From JAGLSB01 sp023135955 (lineage in GTDB: Bacteria; Bacteroidota; Bacteroidia; Bacteroidales; GCA-2748055), in NCBI GenBank assembly GCA_030673645.1, contig DAOVIO010000228.1, forward strand, positions 1 through 5,369: a DNA stretch of 5,369 nucleotides, given 5' to 3'. Within the stretch, counting starts at the first letter, position 1, and each line of letters starts with the position of its first letter. Shown here one piece after another: positions 1-5,369 of the stretch. The position numbers were made by a program, and so were the translations under genes. The notes below the pieces were generated by a model. It had not been told where the DNA came from, ran no database searches, and worked only from the letters and a program-made list of their open reading frames with translations.

Positions 1-992
1 ATTGTTGTTGAGAATGCTCCTGCTTCTGTTGCTAAGTATTGTATTAAACTATCTGATTTGATTACAAAATTTGGATTTGATGATTGGTATATTGGTGTAT
101 CGTCGTTATATATAAATTGGTTCAGGTTTAATAGTATTGTATCTCCTGGTGTTTTATTTTGTGTTGGTATTTCACCAAGAATTGTTGGTCCTGCATTTCC
201 AACTATAGTTCCAAGATATGTATCTCCATCAACTAATACATCATATTTGTTTGTACTTGTGTTATCTTTTACAAATTCTATGTATTCTGTTGATTCTGTT
301 ATTGCATTTGATGATTTTAATTTCACCATATTATTTATTGCAGTAGTTTGTTGCAGATTGAAATATCCTCCTTGTGAACTGTTTGTTTTAATCATTTTAC
401 CTGCTGCTTTTTGTCCGTCGTGAGATATTACTGTATACGGTAGCACTCCACCGGAAGAATATATATCTCCTGATATTAACCAGTTGCCTTCAAATGGGAT
501 TTTAATTTGTTCTGCTGCTTGTCCTGTTGAGTTGAATATAACTACGTTTGCAGGTCCTGTTGTCTGAATCGGGATATTTGTATTATTCTCATATGGATTT
601 GGAAAATTTTGTCCAACCTGGAATTCTGTGCTTAATGGATTATCAAAACCAACAGTAGTATATACTATTTCAAAATTTCCGTTTTGATCTGTGACTGCGA
701 ATGGAAGTGGATCTCCCATTCCTTCTTTATTATAAGTTGCTTTTGCGTCGGGTATTGGATTTCCTTTTTTGTCTTGATACTTTCCTGTTATTAGGGCTGT
801 ATCTTGTGTTTGTTGCAGTTCTGCGAGTGTTTTTTGAATTGTTCCGCTCTCAGGTGCAAAGTTTAATGCTAATAATAATGCTAATGCCAATTCTTTTTTC
901 CCGGACATGTTTGCTATGCCTTTCGCTATTCCAAAATTTGCCTTAAGGGATGATTTTATTATATCAGCTAGTTTTTCAATCATTCTCCTCAT
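1..992 (-). CDS. Modular exported protein with internal T9SS/FlgD-like module (3' end beyond window)
   Basis: The frame is open from the start at 992 to the left edge (330 codons plus two bases), so the C-terminus is missing. Residues 34-47 (ELALALLLALNFAP) form a hydrophobic stretch after two lysines, resembling a signal peptide. Residues 65-113 (ITGKYQDKKGNPIPDA, then VTDQNGNFEI) match the carboxypeptidase-regulatory-like beta fold. Residues 122-203 resemble a T9SS type A sorting or FlgD Ig-like domain: VGQNFPNPY at 126-134, VVIFNSTGQ at 150-158, SSGG at 179-182 and KMIK at 199-202. Residues 204-280 are unrecognised. From 282 (PGDTILLNLNQF ... EAGAFSTT) the pattern fits an Ig/cadherin-like domain. 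There is no cysteine and no arginine after residue 3. The start is uncertain: ATGs at 992, 983 (GAGGAG abuts it) and 908 are in frame, and 908 would put the hydrophobic stretch at the very N-terminus. Its function is unknown; an adhesion or scaffold role is inference. Confidence 0.85.
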   Translation of the reverse strand, partial: MRRMIEKLADIIKSSLKANFGIAKGIANMSGKKELALALLLALNFAPESGTIQKTLAELQQTQDTALITGKYQDKKGNPIPDAKATYNKEGMGDPLPFAVTDQNGNFEIVYTTVGFDNPLSTEFQVGQNFPNPYENNTNIPIQTTGPANVVIFNSTGQAAEQIKIPFEGNWLISGDIYSSGGVLPYTVISHDGQKAAGKMIKTNSSQGGYFNLQQTTAINNMVKLKSSNAITESTEYIEFVKDNTSTNKYDVLVDGDTYLGTIVGNAGPTILGEIPTQNKTPGDTILLNLNQFIYNDDTPIYQSSNPNFVIKSDSLIQYLATEAGAFSTT

Positions 993-1024
993 AGAATTGC
1001 TTTTCTAATATATAAGTTCCTCTC

Positions 1025-1044
1025 TATTGTTCCATGCAACAATA
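1025..1044 (-). repeat. Short hairpin in the leader of the left gene
   Basis: TATTGTT (1025-1031) and AACAATA (1038-1044) are perfectly complementary around a six-base loop. The hairpin lies about 33-52 nt upstream of the minus-strand ATG at 992, so it would sit in the 5' leader or at the promoter of that gene. It could be an operator half-site pair, a leader stem or chance in AT-rich DNA. It has only one G-C pair, so it would be weak as an RNA structure. Confidence 0.3.
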
Positions 1045-1091
1045 ATGGGTTTTAGTTGAATTTTAGTGAAAGCTAAGATACAAAAAAGACC

Positions 1092-1105
1092 TTGATCTAA
1101 ATCAA
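1092..1105. promoter_or_regulatory. Putative Crp/Fnr-family binding palindrome
   Basis: The sequence TTGATctaaATCAA is a perfect match to the TTGAT-N4-ATCAA consensus recognised by Fnr-like members of the Crp/Fnr regulator family. It lies between the two divergent genes, centred 106 nt upstream of the minus-strand ATG at 992 and 241 nt upstream of the plus-strand ATG at 1340. The left half overlaps a possible -33 TTG for the plus strand, followed 19 nt later by TATGTTTA at 1114-1121, an imperfect Bacteroidota -7 box. If that promoter were real, binding would probably repress it. Activation of a promoter further downstream, or of the minus-strand gene, is equally possible. No regulator gene is visible, so this rests on the motif and its position alone. 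Confidence 0.4.
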
Positions 1106-1244
1106 AGGCTCCCTATGTTTATAAAGAACCTGTTAGTAATTGTTATATTTCTGGTATGATCAACAACTTGTGAGGTTCCAAATCTTAATAATTCTACTCC
1201 TTCCAAAAGCTTTATTTCATATGGATTTCCGTTGAATCCCTAAT

Positions 1245-1289
1245 GATTTTTATCAACAAAAATCAAGTATACGATTTTTTTTCAAAATC
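1245..1289 (+). repeat. Alternating complementary AT-rich arms
   Basis: Four arms occur in order: GATTTTT (1245-1251), AAAAATC (1258-1264), GATTTTT (1273-1279) and AAAATC (1284-1289). Each can pair with its neighbour, giving mutually exclusive hairpins 51-95 nt upstream of the plus-strand start at 1340. This is the geometry of an attenuator-like leader, but each stem contains a single G-C pair, so stability would be low and chance in AT-rich DNA is a fair explanation. Confidence 0.25.
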
Positions 1290-1339
1290 AATAGCAGTTT
1301 TTTACCCCCCTTTTTACATAAAGGAATAAAAGATTAATT

Positions 1340-3430
1340 ATGATGAAGAAAAAAATTACACAAGTATGTATTAGTGCCATGCTGATTATTTCAATTTCAG
1401 CACAAGCACAGGATAACCTGTTCATTTCAGAGGTCACAGATCCTGCAGATGAATATTCCGGAAGATTTATTGAGCTTTACAACGCCGGTAGTGAAGCTAT
1501 TGATTTCAACACCTCAACATTCTACTTATCGCGCCAGAGTAACGGAGGAACCTCATGGGGAGATGTTCAGCTAACAGGAGTAATTGCGGCTGAAGAAACT
1601 TTTGTTATTGGCGGATCAGCATTCGAATCAATTTATGGATTTGTACCTGATCTGGAAACCGGTATTCTAATCGGTAATGGGAATGATGCTTATTGTCTGT
1701 ACCGGGATGGTGATCATATTGGAGGAATTCTCCATGACATTTATGGAGTAATTGATGTGGATGGTATTGGTGAGTTATGGGAATATACAGATTCAAGAGC
1801 TTTAAGATCTTATAATGTTAGTGTCCCCAATACCACATGGACCAATACAGAATGGGAAATTGGATTAGCAGATGTTGCTGACTGTGACCCGGGAACTCAC
1901 ATTGTTTCATCGGAAATTGATACTATTCCTTCTTCAGAAAATTATTCTCTCATAATATTAAATGATACGGTAAACAAAAACCAGGCATTTGAAGTTCATA
2001 TTATGGTTAATGAACTAACTGCAGAAGATAATATTATCTCATATCAGTTTGATATTGATTTTGATAGTTTAGTACTGGAATACACAGGACATTCTGTAAC
2101 AGGAACACTAGCAGAAGGCGGAACGGTAATAACAAATATCGATGTGGCTGGTACTGTTTCTGTTGCATATATGAATTCAACCGCCATTACAGGCAACGGA
2201 GATATTCTGATCCTTCAGTTTAATTCAATGGAGCCGGATACTGCAGAAATATTCATATCTAATGCCTACCTGAATGAAACTCCTGTGCTGGAATTAACTA
2301 ACAGTACAGTAATCATTAGAGAAACTGATCCGCCAACAGCTGTTATCACGTACAGTGACACAGTTAACAGGTATGCAGACACACTTATTATTACAGCAAG
2401 TTTCAGTGAACCCATGTCAGCAGATGATCCTGTTATACTCACTTTCAATGGAGCAGTAAACCTGGCAAGCGCAGAGATGACAAGATTAAATGATACCGTT
2501 TACTACTATATCTATCCTATTCCAAAAGCAGATGGTAATGTTATCCTTAGTTTTAGCAATGGAACAGACCTTTCTGGCAATGAGCTTGTTTCAATTCCGA
2601 TTGGAGGAAACAGCTTCAACATAATTGCATTTAATCCAGGTGACGTAAATGATGATGGAATGATCCAGGCATTCGATGCTGCACTTACACTTCAGTATTC
2701 TGTAGGTATTGATCCACTGCCAGATATAGATTCGTTACCCTGGGAGCCATGGCGTGACAGCACTGCAAATGTTGATGGCACAGGTGGTATAACAGCCTAT
2801 GATGCTGGCATAATATTACAATATTCCATAGGTATCATATCCGACTTCACTGCTCAAGCGAAAAAATATACTACATTACCTGAAGTTACTGTTACCCTCG
2901 AAGATAATAACATAGTATTCAGATCCCATGGCGAATTGCTGGGATTAAATGTAAGCGCAGCAAATGAACAAAACATACTTGGTACTCCGAAAATCCTTAT
3001 AGAAGATTATTTGTCAGCATTTAATATTAGTAGCACTACTTACAATATCGGTGTTTGCACTGCTACGCCACCTCCGGATGGGACAGCTTTTATGAAAATA
3101 CCATTCTATAAAACCGGATCAATGACCTTCAATATGATTGTCAACACAAAAGAAAGCAATATAAATCTTGATCTTGCTGTTGGTATGTCTGAGCAAAGGA
3201 ATGAGCATATTTCAATATATCCAAATCCTGCTACTGACAAGCTAAATATTAGCGGATTATCAGGTCACACCCATGCTATGATATTCAATATTCACGGTCA
3301 ACAACTCTCAGTTGCCAATACTGAAGTGATTAATGGAGAAATAAATGTATCCTTTTTGTCAAGTGGAATTTACATTATTATGCTTGAGACTAATGCGGGG
3401 GTTTTTGTTAAGAAATTCTCAGTCAGGTAA
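1340..3430 (+). CDS. Secreted T9SS protein with lamin-tail, cohesin-like, Ig-like and dockerin-like domains
   Basis: This complete 696-residue protein begins with a signal peptide (MMKKK, hydrophobic core about 9-20, likely cleavage after AQA at 23). Residues 26-155 fit a lamin-tail domain (LFISEVTDP, then GRFIELYNAG). Residues 202-327 resemble a cohesin fold (ISYQFDIDFDSLVLEYTG, then ITGNGDILILQF). Residues 330-430 look like a bacterial Ig-like domain (DTLIITASFSEPMS). Residues 434-500 are dockerin-like: loop one has D435, N437, D439, Q443 and D446; loop two has N477, D479, T481, T485 and D488. Each loop is followed by LQYS(V/I)GI. Residues 513-615 form a further beta-rich domain. Residues 622-696 are a T9SS type A sorting domain (SIYPNPATDKLNISG, IFNIHGQQL, LSSGIYIIML, KKFSVR). 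The product should be exported by Sec, cross the outer membrane by T9SS and be surface-anchored or released. No catalytic domain is visible, so a scaffold or adhesion role is inferred. A second ATG at 1343 is also possible. There is no strong Shine-Dalgarno; AAGGA lies 14 nt upstream. Confidence 0.93.
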   Translation: MMKKKITQVCISAMLIISISAQAQDNLFISEVTDPADEYSGRFIELYNAGSEAIDFNTSTFYLSRQSNGGTSWGDVQLTGVIAAEETFVIGGSAFESIYGFVPDLETGILIGNGNDAYCLYRDGDHIGGILHDIYGVIDVDGIGELWEYTDSRALRSYNVSVPNTTWTNTEWEIGLADVADCDPGTHIVSSEIDTIPSSENYSLIILNDTVNKNQAFEVHIMVNELTAEDNIISYQFDIDFDSLVLEYTGHSVTGTLAEGGTVITNIDVAGTVSVAYMNSTAITGNGDILILQFNSMEPDTAEIFISNAYLNETPVLELTNSTVIIRETDPPTAVITYSDTVNRYADTLIITASFSEPMSADDPVILTFNGAVNLASAEMTRLNDTVYYYIYPIPKADGNVILSFSNGTDLSGNELVSIPIGGNSFNIIAFNPGDVNDDGMIQAFDAALTLQYSVGIDPLPDIDSLPWEPWRDSTANVDGTGGITAYDAGIILQYSIGIISDFTAQAKKYTTLPEVTVTLEDNNIVFRSHGELLGLNVSAANEQNILGTPKILIEDYLSAFNISSTTYNIGVCTATPPPDGTAFMKIPFYKTGSMTFNMIVNTKESNINLDLAVGMSEQRNEHISIYPNPATDKLNISGLSGHTHAMIFNIHGQQLSVANTEVINGEINVSFLSSGIYIIMLETNAGVFVKKFSVR

Positions 3431-3488
3431 TTGATGTGCGGGTTTTAATGACCTATTGAAAGAGCATCAAAGTAAATATGTTTTACAA

Positions 3489-3523
3489 GATTGCTTCACC
3501 TCCTTCATCGGTTCGCAAGGACG
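3489..3523 (-). repeat. REP-like element, inverted copy
   Basis: Read on the minus strand, this 35-bp stretch starts CGTCCTTGCGAACC and ends GTGAAGCAATC. That matches the ends of the downstream direct copy (CGTCATTGCGATGG ... TGAAGCAATC) while the middle differs. It therefore looks like a diverged copy in the opposite orientation. Together with the hairpin at 3535-3581 and the direct copies it gives a head-to-head arrangement reminiscent of bacterial interspersed mosaic elements. Confidence 0.6.
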
Positions 3524-3534
3524 AACCACGTCTG

Positions 3535-3581
3535 GGAGTAGAAAGGTGTTTGCGGCTTCGCCGCCAACACCTTTCTACTTC
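3535..3581. repeat. Long GC-rich hairpin (near-perfect inverted repeat)
   Basis: The arm GTAGAAAGGTGTTTGCGGC (3538-3556) pairs with GCCGCCAACACCTTTCTAC (3560-3578) over 19 positions with one mismatch (T3551 against C3565) around a TTC loop. The stem extends outward by A-T, G-T and G-C pairs to 3535/3581. A stem of this length is far beyond chance. There is no T-run after it on either strand, so it is not a textbook intrinsic terminator. It could still stop or stabilise transcripts from the two convergent genes, or be the central hairpin of a REP-type mobile element. Confidence 0.8.
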
Positions 3582-3597
3582 ACGCTAAACGCCGCTG

Positions 3598-3848
3598 CGT
3601 CATTGCGATGGAGCCCGAAGCATGAGGGCGACTGAAGCAATCTCGTTCTCATCCTCAGCAAAGCTGTATCATTGAGAAGCCCGAAGCATGAGGGCGACTG
3701 AAGCAATCTCGTCTCAACCCGGCTAATTTCAGAAGATGCAATGTGGAGCCCGAAGCATGAGGGCGACTGAAGCAATCGTCTCAACTAAGCCAATTTCCGA
3801 AGATGTAATGTGGAGACCGAGGCTCGATAGCGACTGAAGCAATCTCGT
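3598..3848 (+). repeat. Tandem array of four REP-like elements
   Basis: Four copies of a 35-bp core (AGCCCGAAGC ... GAAGCAATCTCGT) lie at 3612-3646, 3678-3712, 3747-3779 and 3814-3848, with start-to-start spacing of 66, 69 and 67 bp. Copies 1 and 2 are identical. Copy 3 is identical apart from a 2-bp deletion (AATCGT for AATCTCGT). Copy 4 is diverged in its 5' half. Copy 1 is preceded by CGTCATTGCGATGG, so ATTGC (3602-3606) can pair with GCAAT (3637-3641) and GCCC with GGGC inside it. This imperfect palindrome resembles the CATTGCGA...GAAGCAATCTC intergenic repeat that I recall from many environmental bacterial genomes. The spacers after copies 2 and 3 are both 34 bp and match at 28 positions, so the duplicated unit includes the spacer. 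Confidence 0.85.
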
Positions 3849-3884
3849 CTCAACTTGCTTTGACAGCTTAGGTGATCAGTTAAC

Positions 3885-5369
3885 TTATTTATTCTTTCCC
3901 CTGAAGTGGTAATTTATACCCATATTTATTCTTCTTCCAGGATCGGGATAGCCAACTACCGTTGAATAATTCACATCAGATAAATCTTTAATTGAGCAAT
4001 AAATCCTCCAATTGTCCTCGTTGCCAAAGGAATAACCCATATTCAAATCAATCCTGAAATATCCTCCAAGGGAAACCGGCTCCACTGATTTGTCAGCAAA
4101 CCTGGTGCTGAAAAATTCAGATGAATAATTAGTATATAAATTCAGGTCGATATCATAGAGTCTTACATTCAGTCCTGTATTAAATATCAATTCCGGCAGT
4201 TCAGAATTTTTAATATTTTCATTCTCTTCCTTCAGCATTGATTTCATTCCTGTAAGGTTGAAGAATAAATTGGTCGATCTTTTAAACATCCTGGGGCTGT
4301 TTGCTTCCAGTTCAATTCCGTATTGAAACTGGTCAACATTTTCATAAAGTTCTGCAATCCGTCCCTGTTCCAGTTCAATGATGTCGCCACTGTAAATTAT
4401 GGCGTTCTTCTGATTGACATAAAACCCTGTCAGAACGATGCTCGAATTGTTTAGACCGGAAATTTTATATCCTAAATCCACCATCGTTCGGAATTCATTC
4501 TCTGGCCTGTTTAAAGTTTCATCTAATGATCCTTCTCTGGGTTTAATCGAACCGGAAACCATATTCAAACTTATCATGGATTGTTTATTAAGACTATAAA
4601 CAGCTCCCCCTGTCATTTGAAGAGTATAGGGTTGCCACTCATCCTTTATGGGATTCACCTGCACAAAAGCTGATCCGGATCCATCTATATTAAATGCACC
4701 AAATTCATTAATATAAGTCTTTACCCAACGCAGACCCCCGTTAATGTTTAATTTTCCAAAGTCTTGCTCATCAGTTATAACTCCTGAAATTGTTTGCAAC
4801 TCAGACTTACGTCCAACATAGAACCTTTTCCCATTGGGTGCATTCCAATGATTATACAAAGCTCCAAAACGCAGGATATTTGATTTCCCAAGAGATATTG
4901 ATTCAAGAATATTTACCCCAACTTCAGAATCATATTCAGTTTCGGTAATTCCAGTTACTTCATTATTAAACTCTGGCCTTCTATTGGTATAGTATGACTG
5001 AATTTCCAATGAGCTTCTTTCATTTTGTCTCACTGATGCTTTCAGGCTTACCGTACTGGAAATAAAGGGGTCATAACTTTCAAGCCTTCCAATAAGACTT
5101 GCAGCCGCCGGGTATTGTGCCTGCATAAACTGCCTCATCCCATTCAAATGGAAAATATTAGCAGTAATGGAAACTTTGTCAGAGGGGTTCCATTCCAGTG
5201 TACCGTAGGTATTTAATATTTTTTCTTTGGCGTGTTGTCCAGGAGAGCCATCCGTTTTATCATAACCAAGATTGAATGAATAGTTTAATGACTTTTGCTG
5301 ACCACTGTGAGATAAAAATGTATGTGAAGAATTAAATGAGCCATACTCCAATTCAGCGATAGTTTCGGG
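3885..5369 (-). CDS. TonB-dependent outer-membrane receptor, C-terminal beta-barrel (5' end beyond window)
   Basis: The frame is open from the right edge to a TAA at 3885-3887, giving 494 visible residues that begin PETIAELEYGSF. A TTG at 5351 is not a likely start, because the frame stays open upstream and ELEYGSFNSSHTFLSHSG is typical of the first barrel strands just after a plug domain. The rest shows alternating beta strands with many aromatic residues and loops rich in N, D, G and S. The C-terminus carries the family pattern: YFRIDLNMGYSF, then IKDLSDVNYSTVVGYPDPGRRINMGI, ending in NYHF and a five-residue tail. Such receptors import scarce substrates (siderophores, haem, cobalamin, oligosaccharides) across the outer membrane using TonB-ExbBD energy. 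The GYPDPGR ending resembles small BtuB-like receptors more than large SusC-type ones, but the substrate cannot be told. The plug and TonB box should lie to the right. The REP array begins 36 bp beyond its stop codon. Confidence 0.93.
   Translation of the reverse strand, partial: PETIAELEYGSFNSSHTFLSHSGQQKSLNYSFNLGYDKTDGSPGQHAKEKILNTYGTLEWNPSDKVSITANIFHLNGMRQFMQAQYPAAASLIGRLESYDPFISSTVSLKASVRQNERSSLEIQSYYTNRRPEFNNEVTGITETEYDSEVGVNILESISLGKSNILRFGALYNHWNAPNGKRFYVGRKSELQTISGVITDEQDFGKLNINGGLRWVKTYINEFGAFNIDGSGSAFVQVNPIKDEWQPYTLQMTGGAVYSLNKQSMISLNMVSGSIKPREGSLDETLNRPENEFRTMVDLGYKISGLNNSSIVLTGFYVNQKNAIIYSGDIIELEQGRIAELYENVDQFQYGIELEANSPRMFKRSTNLFFNLTGMKSMLKEENENIKNSELPELIFNTGLNVRLYDIDLNLYTNYSSEFFSTRFADKSVEPVSLGGYFRIDLNMGYSFGNEDNWRIYCSIKDLSDVNYSTVVGYPDPGRRINMGINYHFRGKNK

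Larger units (their letters stand above)
993..1339. other. Divergent intergenic region (347 bp)
   Basis: This gap separates a minus-strand and a plus-strand gene, so it should hold both promoters. It is AT-rich and holds no convincing ORF. Visible elements are a 7-bp hairpin at 1025-1044, a perfect Crp/Fnr-type palindrome at 1092-1105, an imperfect inverted repeat at 1126-1178 (GAACCT pairing with AGGTTC, inner TTGTT with AACAA), and alternating GATTTTT/AAAAATC arms at 1245-1289. Weak matches to the Bacteroidota -7 element TAnnTTTG occur on the plus strand at 1114-1121 (TATGTTTA, with TTG 19 nt upstream at 1092-1094) and 1144-1151 (TATATTTC), and on the minus strand at 1080-1073 (TATCTTAG). 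None is strong enough to call a promoter. A run of six C followed by five T lies shortly before the plus-strand start. Confidence 0.6.
3431..3884. other. Convergent intergenic region filled by REP-like composite
   Basis: This 454-bp gap lies between two convergent genes, so it should contain 3' ends rather than promoters. It holds one inverted REP-like copy (3489-3523), a GC-rich hairpin (3535-3581) and four direct REP-like copies (3598-3848). It is clearly richer in G and C than its AT-rich flanks. No gene is supported here. No classical terminator with a T-tract was found, and the long hairpin may act as one in both directions. Confidence 0.75.

Noticed and set aside
58..423. Plus-strand 121-codon ORF
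   Set aside because: It is the shadow of the left minus-strand gene, whose frame is open throughout and shows recognisable domains. The plus-strand translation has no recognisable pattern.
701..946. Plus-strand 81-codon ORF rich in leucine and phenylalanine
   Set aside because: It lies antisense to the N-terminal part of the left gene. The hydrophobic look comes from complementing lysine- and glutamate-rich codons.
1112..1235. Minus-strand open stretch (GFNGNPYEIKLLEGVELL...) in the divergent intergenic region
   Set aside because: It is about 45 codons with no start codon and is bounded by stops. It could be a gene remnant, but I recognise no family.
1605..1796. Minus-strand ORF within the central gene
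   Set aside because: It is antisense to the lamin-tail domain coding region of a well-supported gene and shows no own features. The same holds for the minus-strand ORF at 2266-2448.
3472..3486. GTAAA/TTTAC stem as a terminator for the central gene
   Set aside because: It is only five weak base pairs with no T-tract after it, so it is indistinguishable from chance in AT-rich DNA.
3575..3784. Minus-strand 69-codon ORF with repeated LLQSPSCFGL peptide
   Set aside because: The peptide repeat is only the translation of the REP-like DNA repeats. It has no start context, and the DNA palindrome explains the pattern.
3598..3848. CRISPR array: repeats of about 35 bp with gaps of 31-34 bp
   Set aside because: Two of the gaps are related to each other (28 of 34 positions), the core belongs to a palindromic REP-like type with an inverted copy nearby, the last copy is heavily diverged, and no cas gene is visible.
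5349..5351. TTG as the start codon of the receptor gene
   Set aside because: The frame stays open to the window edge, and the residues before and after TTG (PETIAELEYGSF) fit a continuous barrel beginning after a plug domain, so the true start is outside the window.

Overview
The window looks like a fragment of a Bacteroidota chromosome (or a close relative in the FCB group). It encodes a surface protein ending in a type IX secretion (T9SS) sorting domain, a TonB-dependent outer-membrane receptor, and a third modular surface-type protein that carries a T9SS/FlgD-like module. The genes are AT-rich and lack strong Shine-Dalgarno sequences, which fits that group. No RNA gene, integrase, transposase or cas gene was found. 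This is from reading the sequence by eye, with no database search.

Layout, left to right. Positions 1-992 (minus strand) hold the N-terminal 330 codons of a gene that runs off the left edge. It has a signal-like hydrophobic segment, a carboxypeptidase-regulatory-like beta domain, an internal T9SS/FlgD-like module and the start of an Ig/cadherin-like domain. Positions 993-1339 are a divergent intergenic region with a perfect Crp/Fnr-type palindrome and several AT-rich inverted repeats. Positions 1340-3430 (plus strand) hold a complete 696-residue secreted multidomain protein: signal peptide, lamin-tail domain, cohesin-like domain, Ig-like domain, dockerin-like calcium repeats, a further beta domain and a C-terminal T9SS sorting domain. 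Positions 3431-3884 are a convergent intergenic region filled by a composite repeat: one inverted REP-like copy, a long GC-rich hairpin, then four direct REP-like copies about 67 bp apart. Positions 3885-5369 (minus strand) hold the C-terminal 494 residues of a TonB-dependent receptor whose plug domain and start lie beyond the right edge.

The genes do not form an operon: the first two diverge and the last two converge. Their common theme is the cell envelope, with two exported modular adhesion or scaffold-type proteins and one outer-membrane transporter. No joint pathway can be shown. The most notable points are the internal placement of a normally C-terminal sorting-type module in the left gene, that gene's skewed codon and amino-acid use, the cohesin-plus-dockerin chain in the central gene, the Fnr-type palindrome between the divergent genes, and the REP/hairpin composite, which superficially mimics a CRISPR array.
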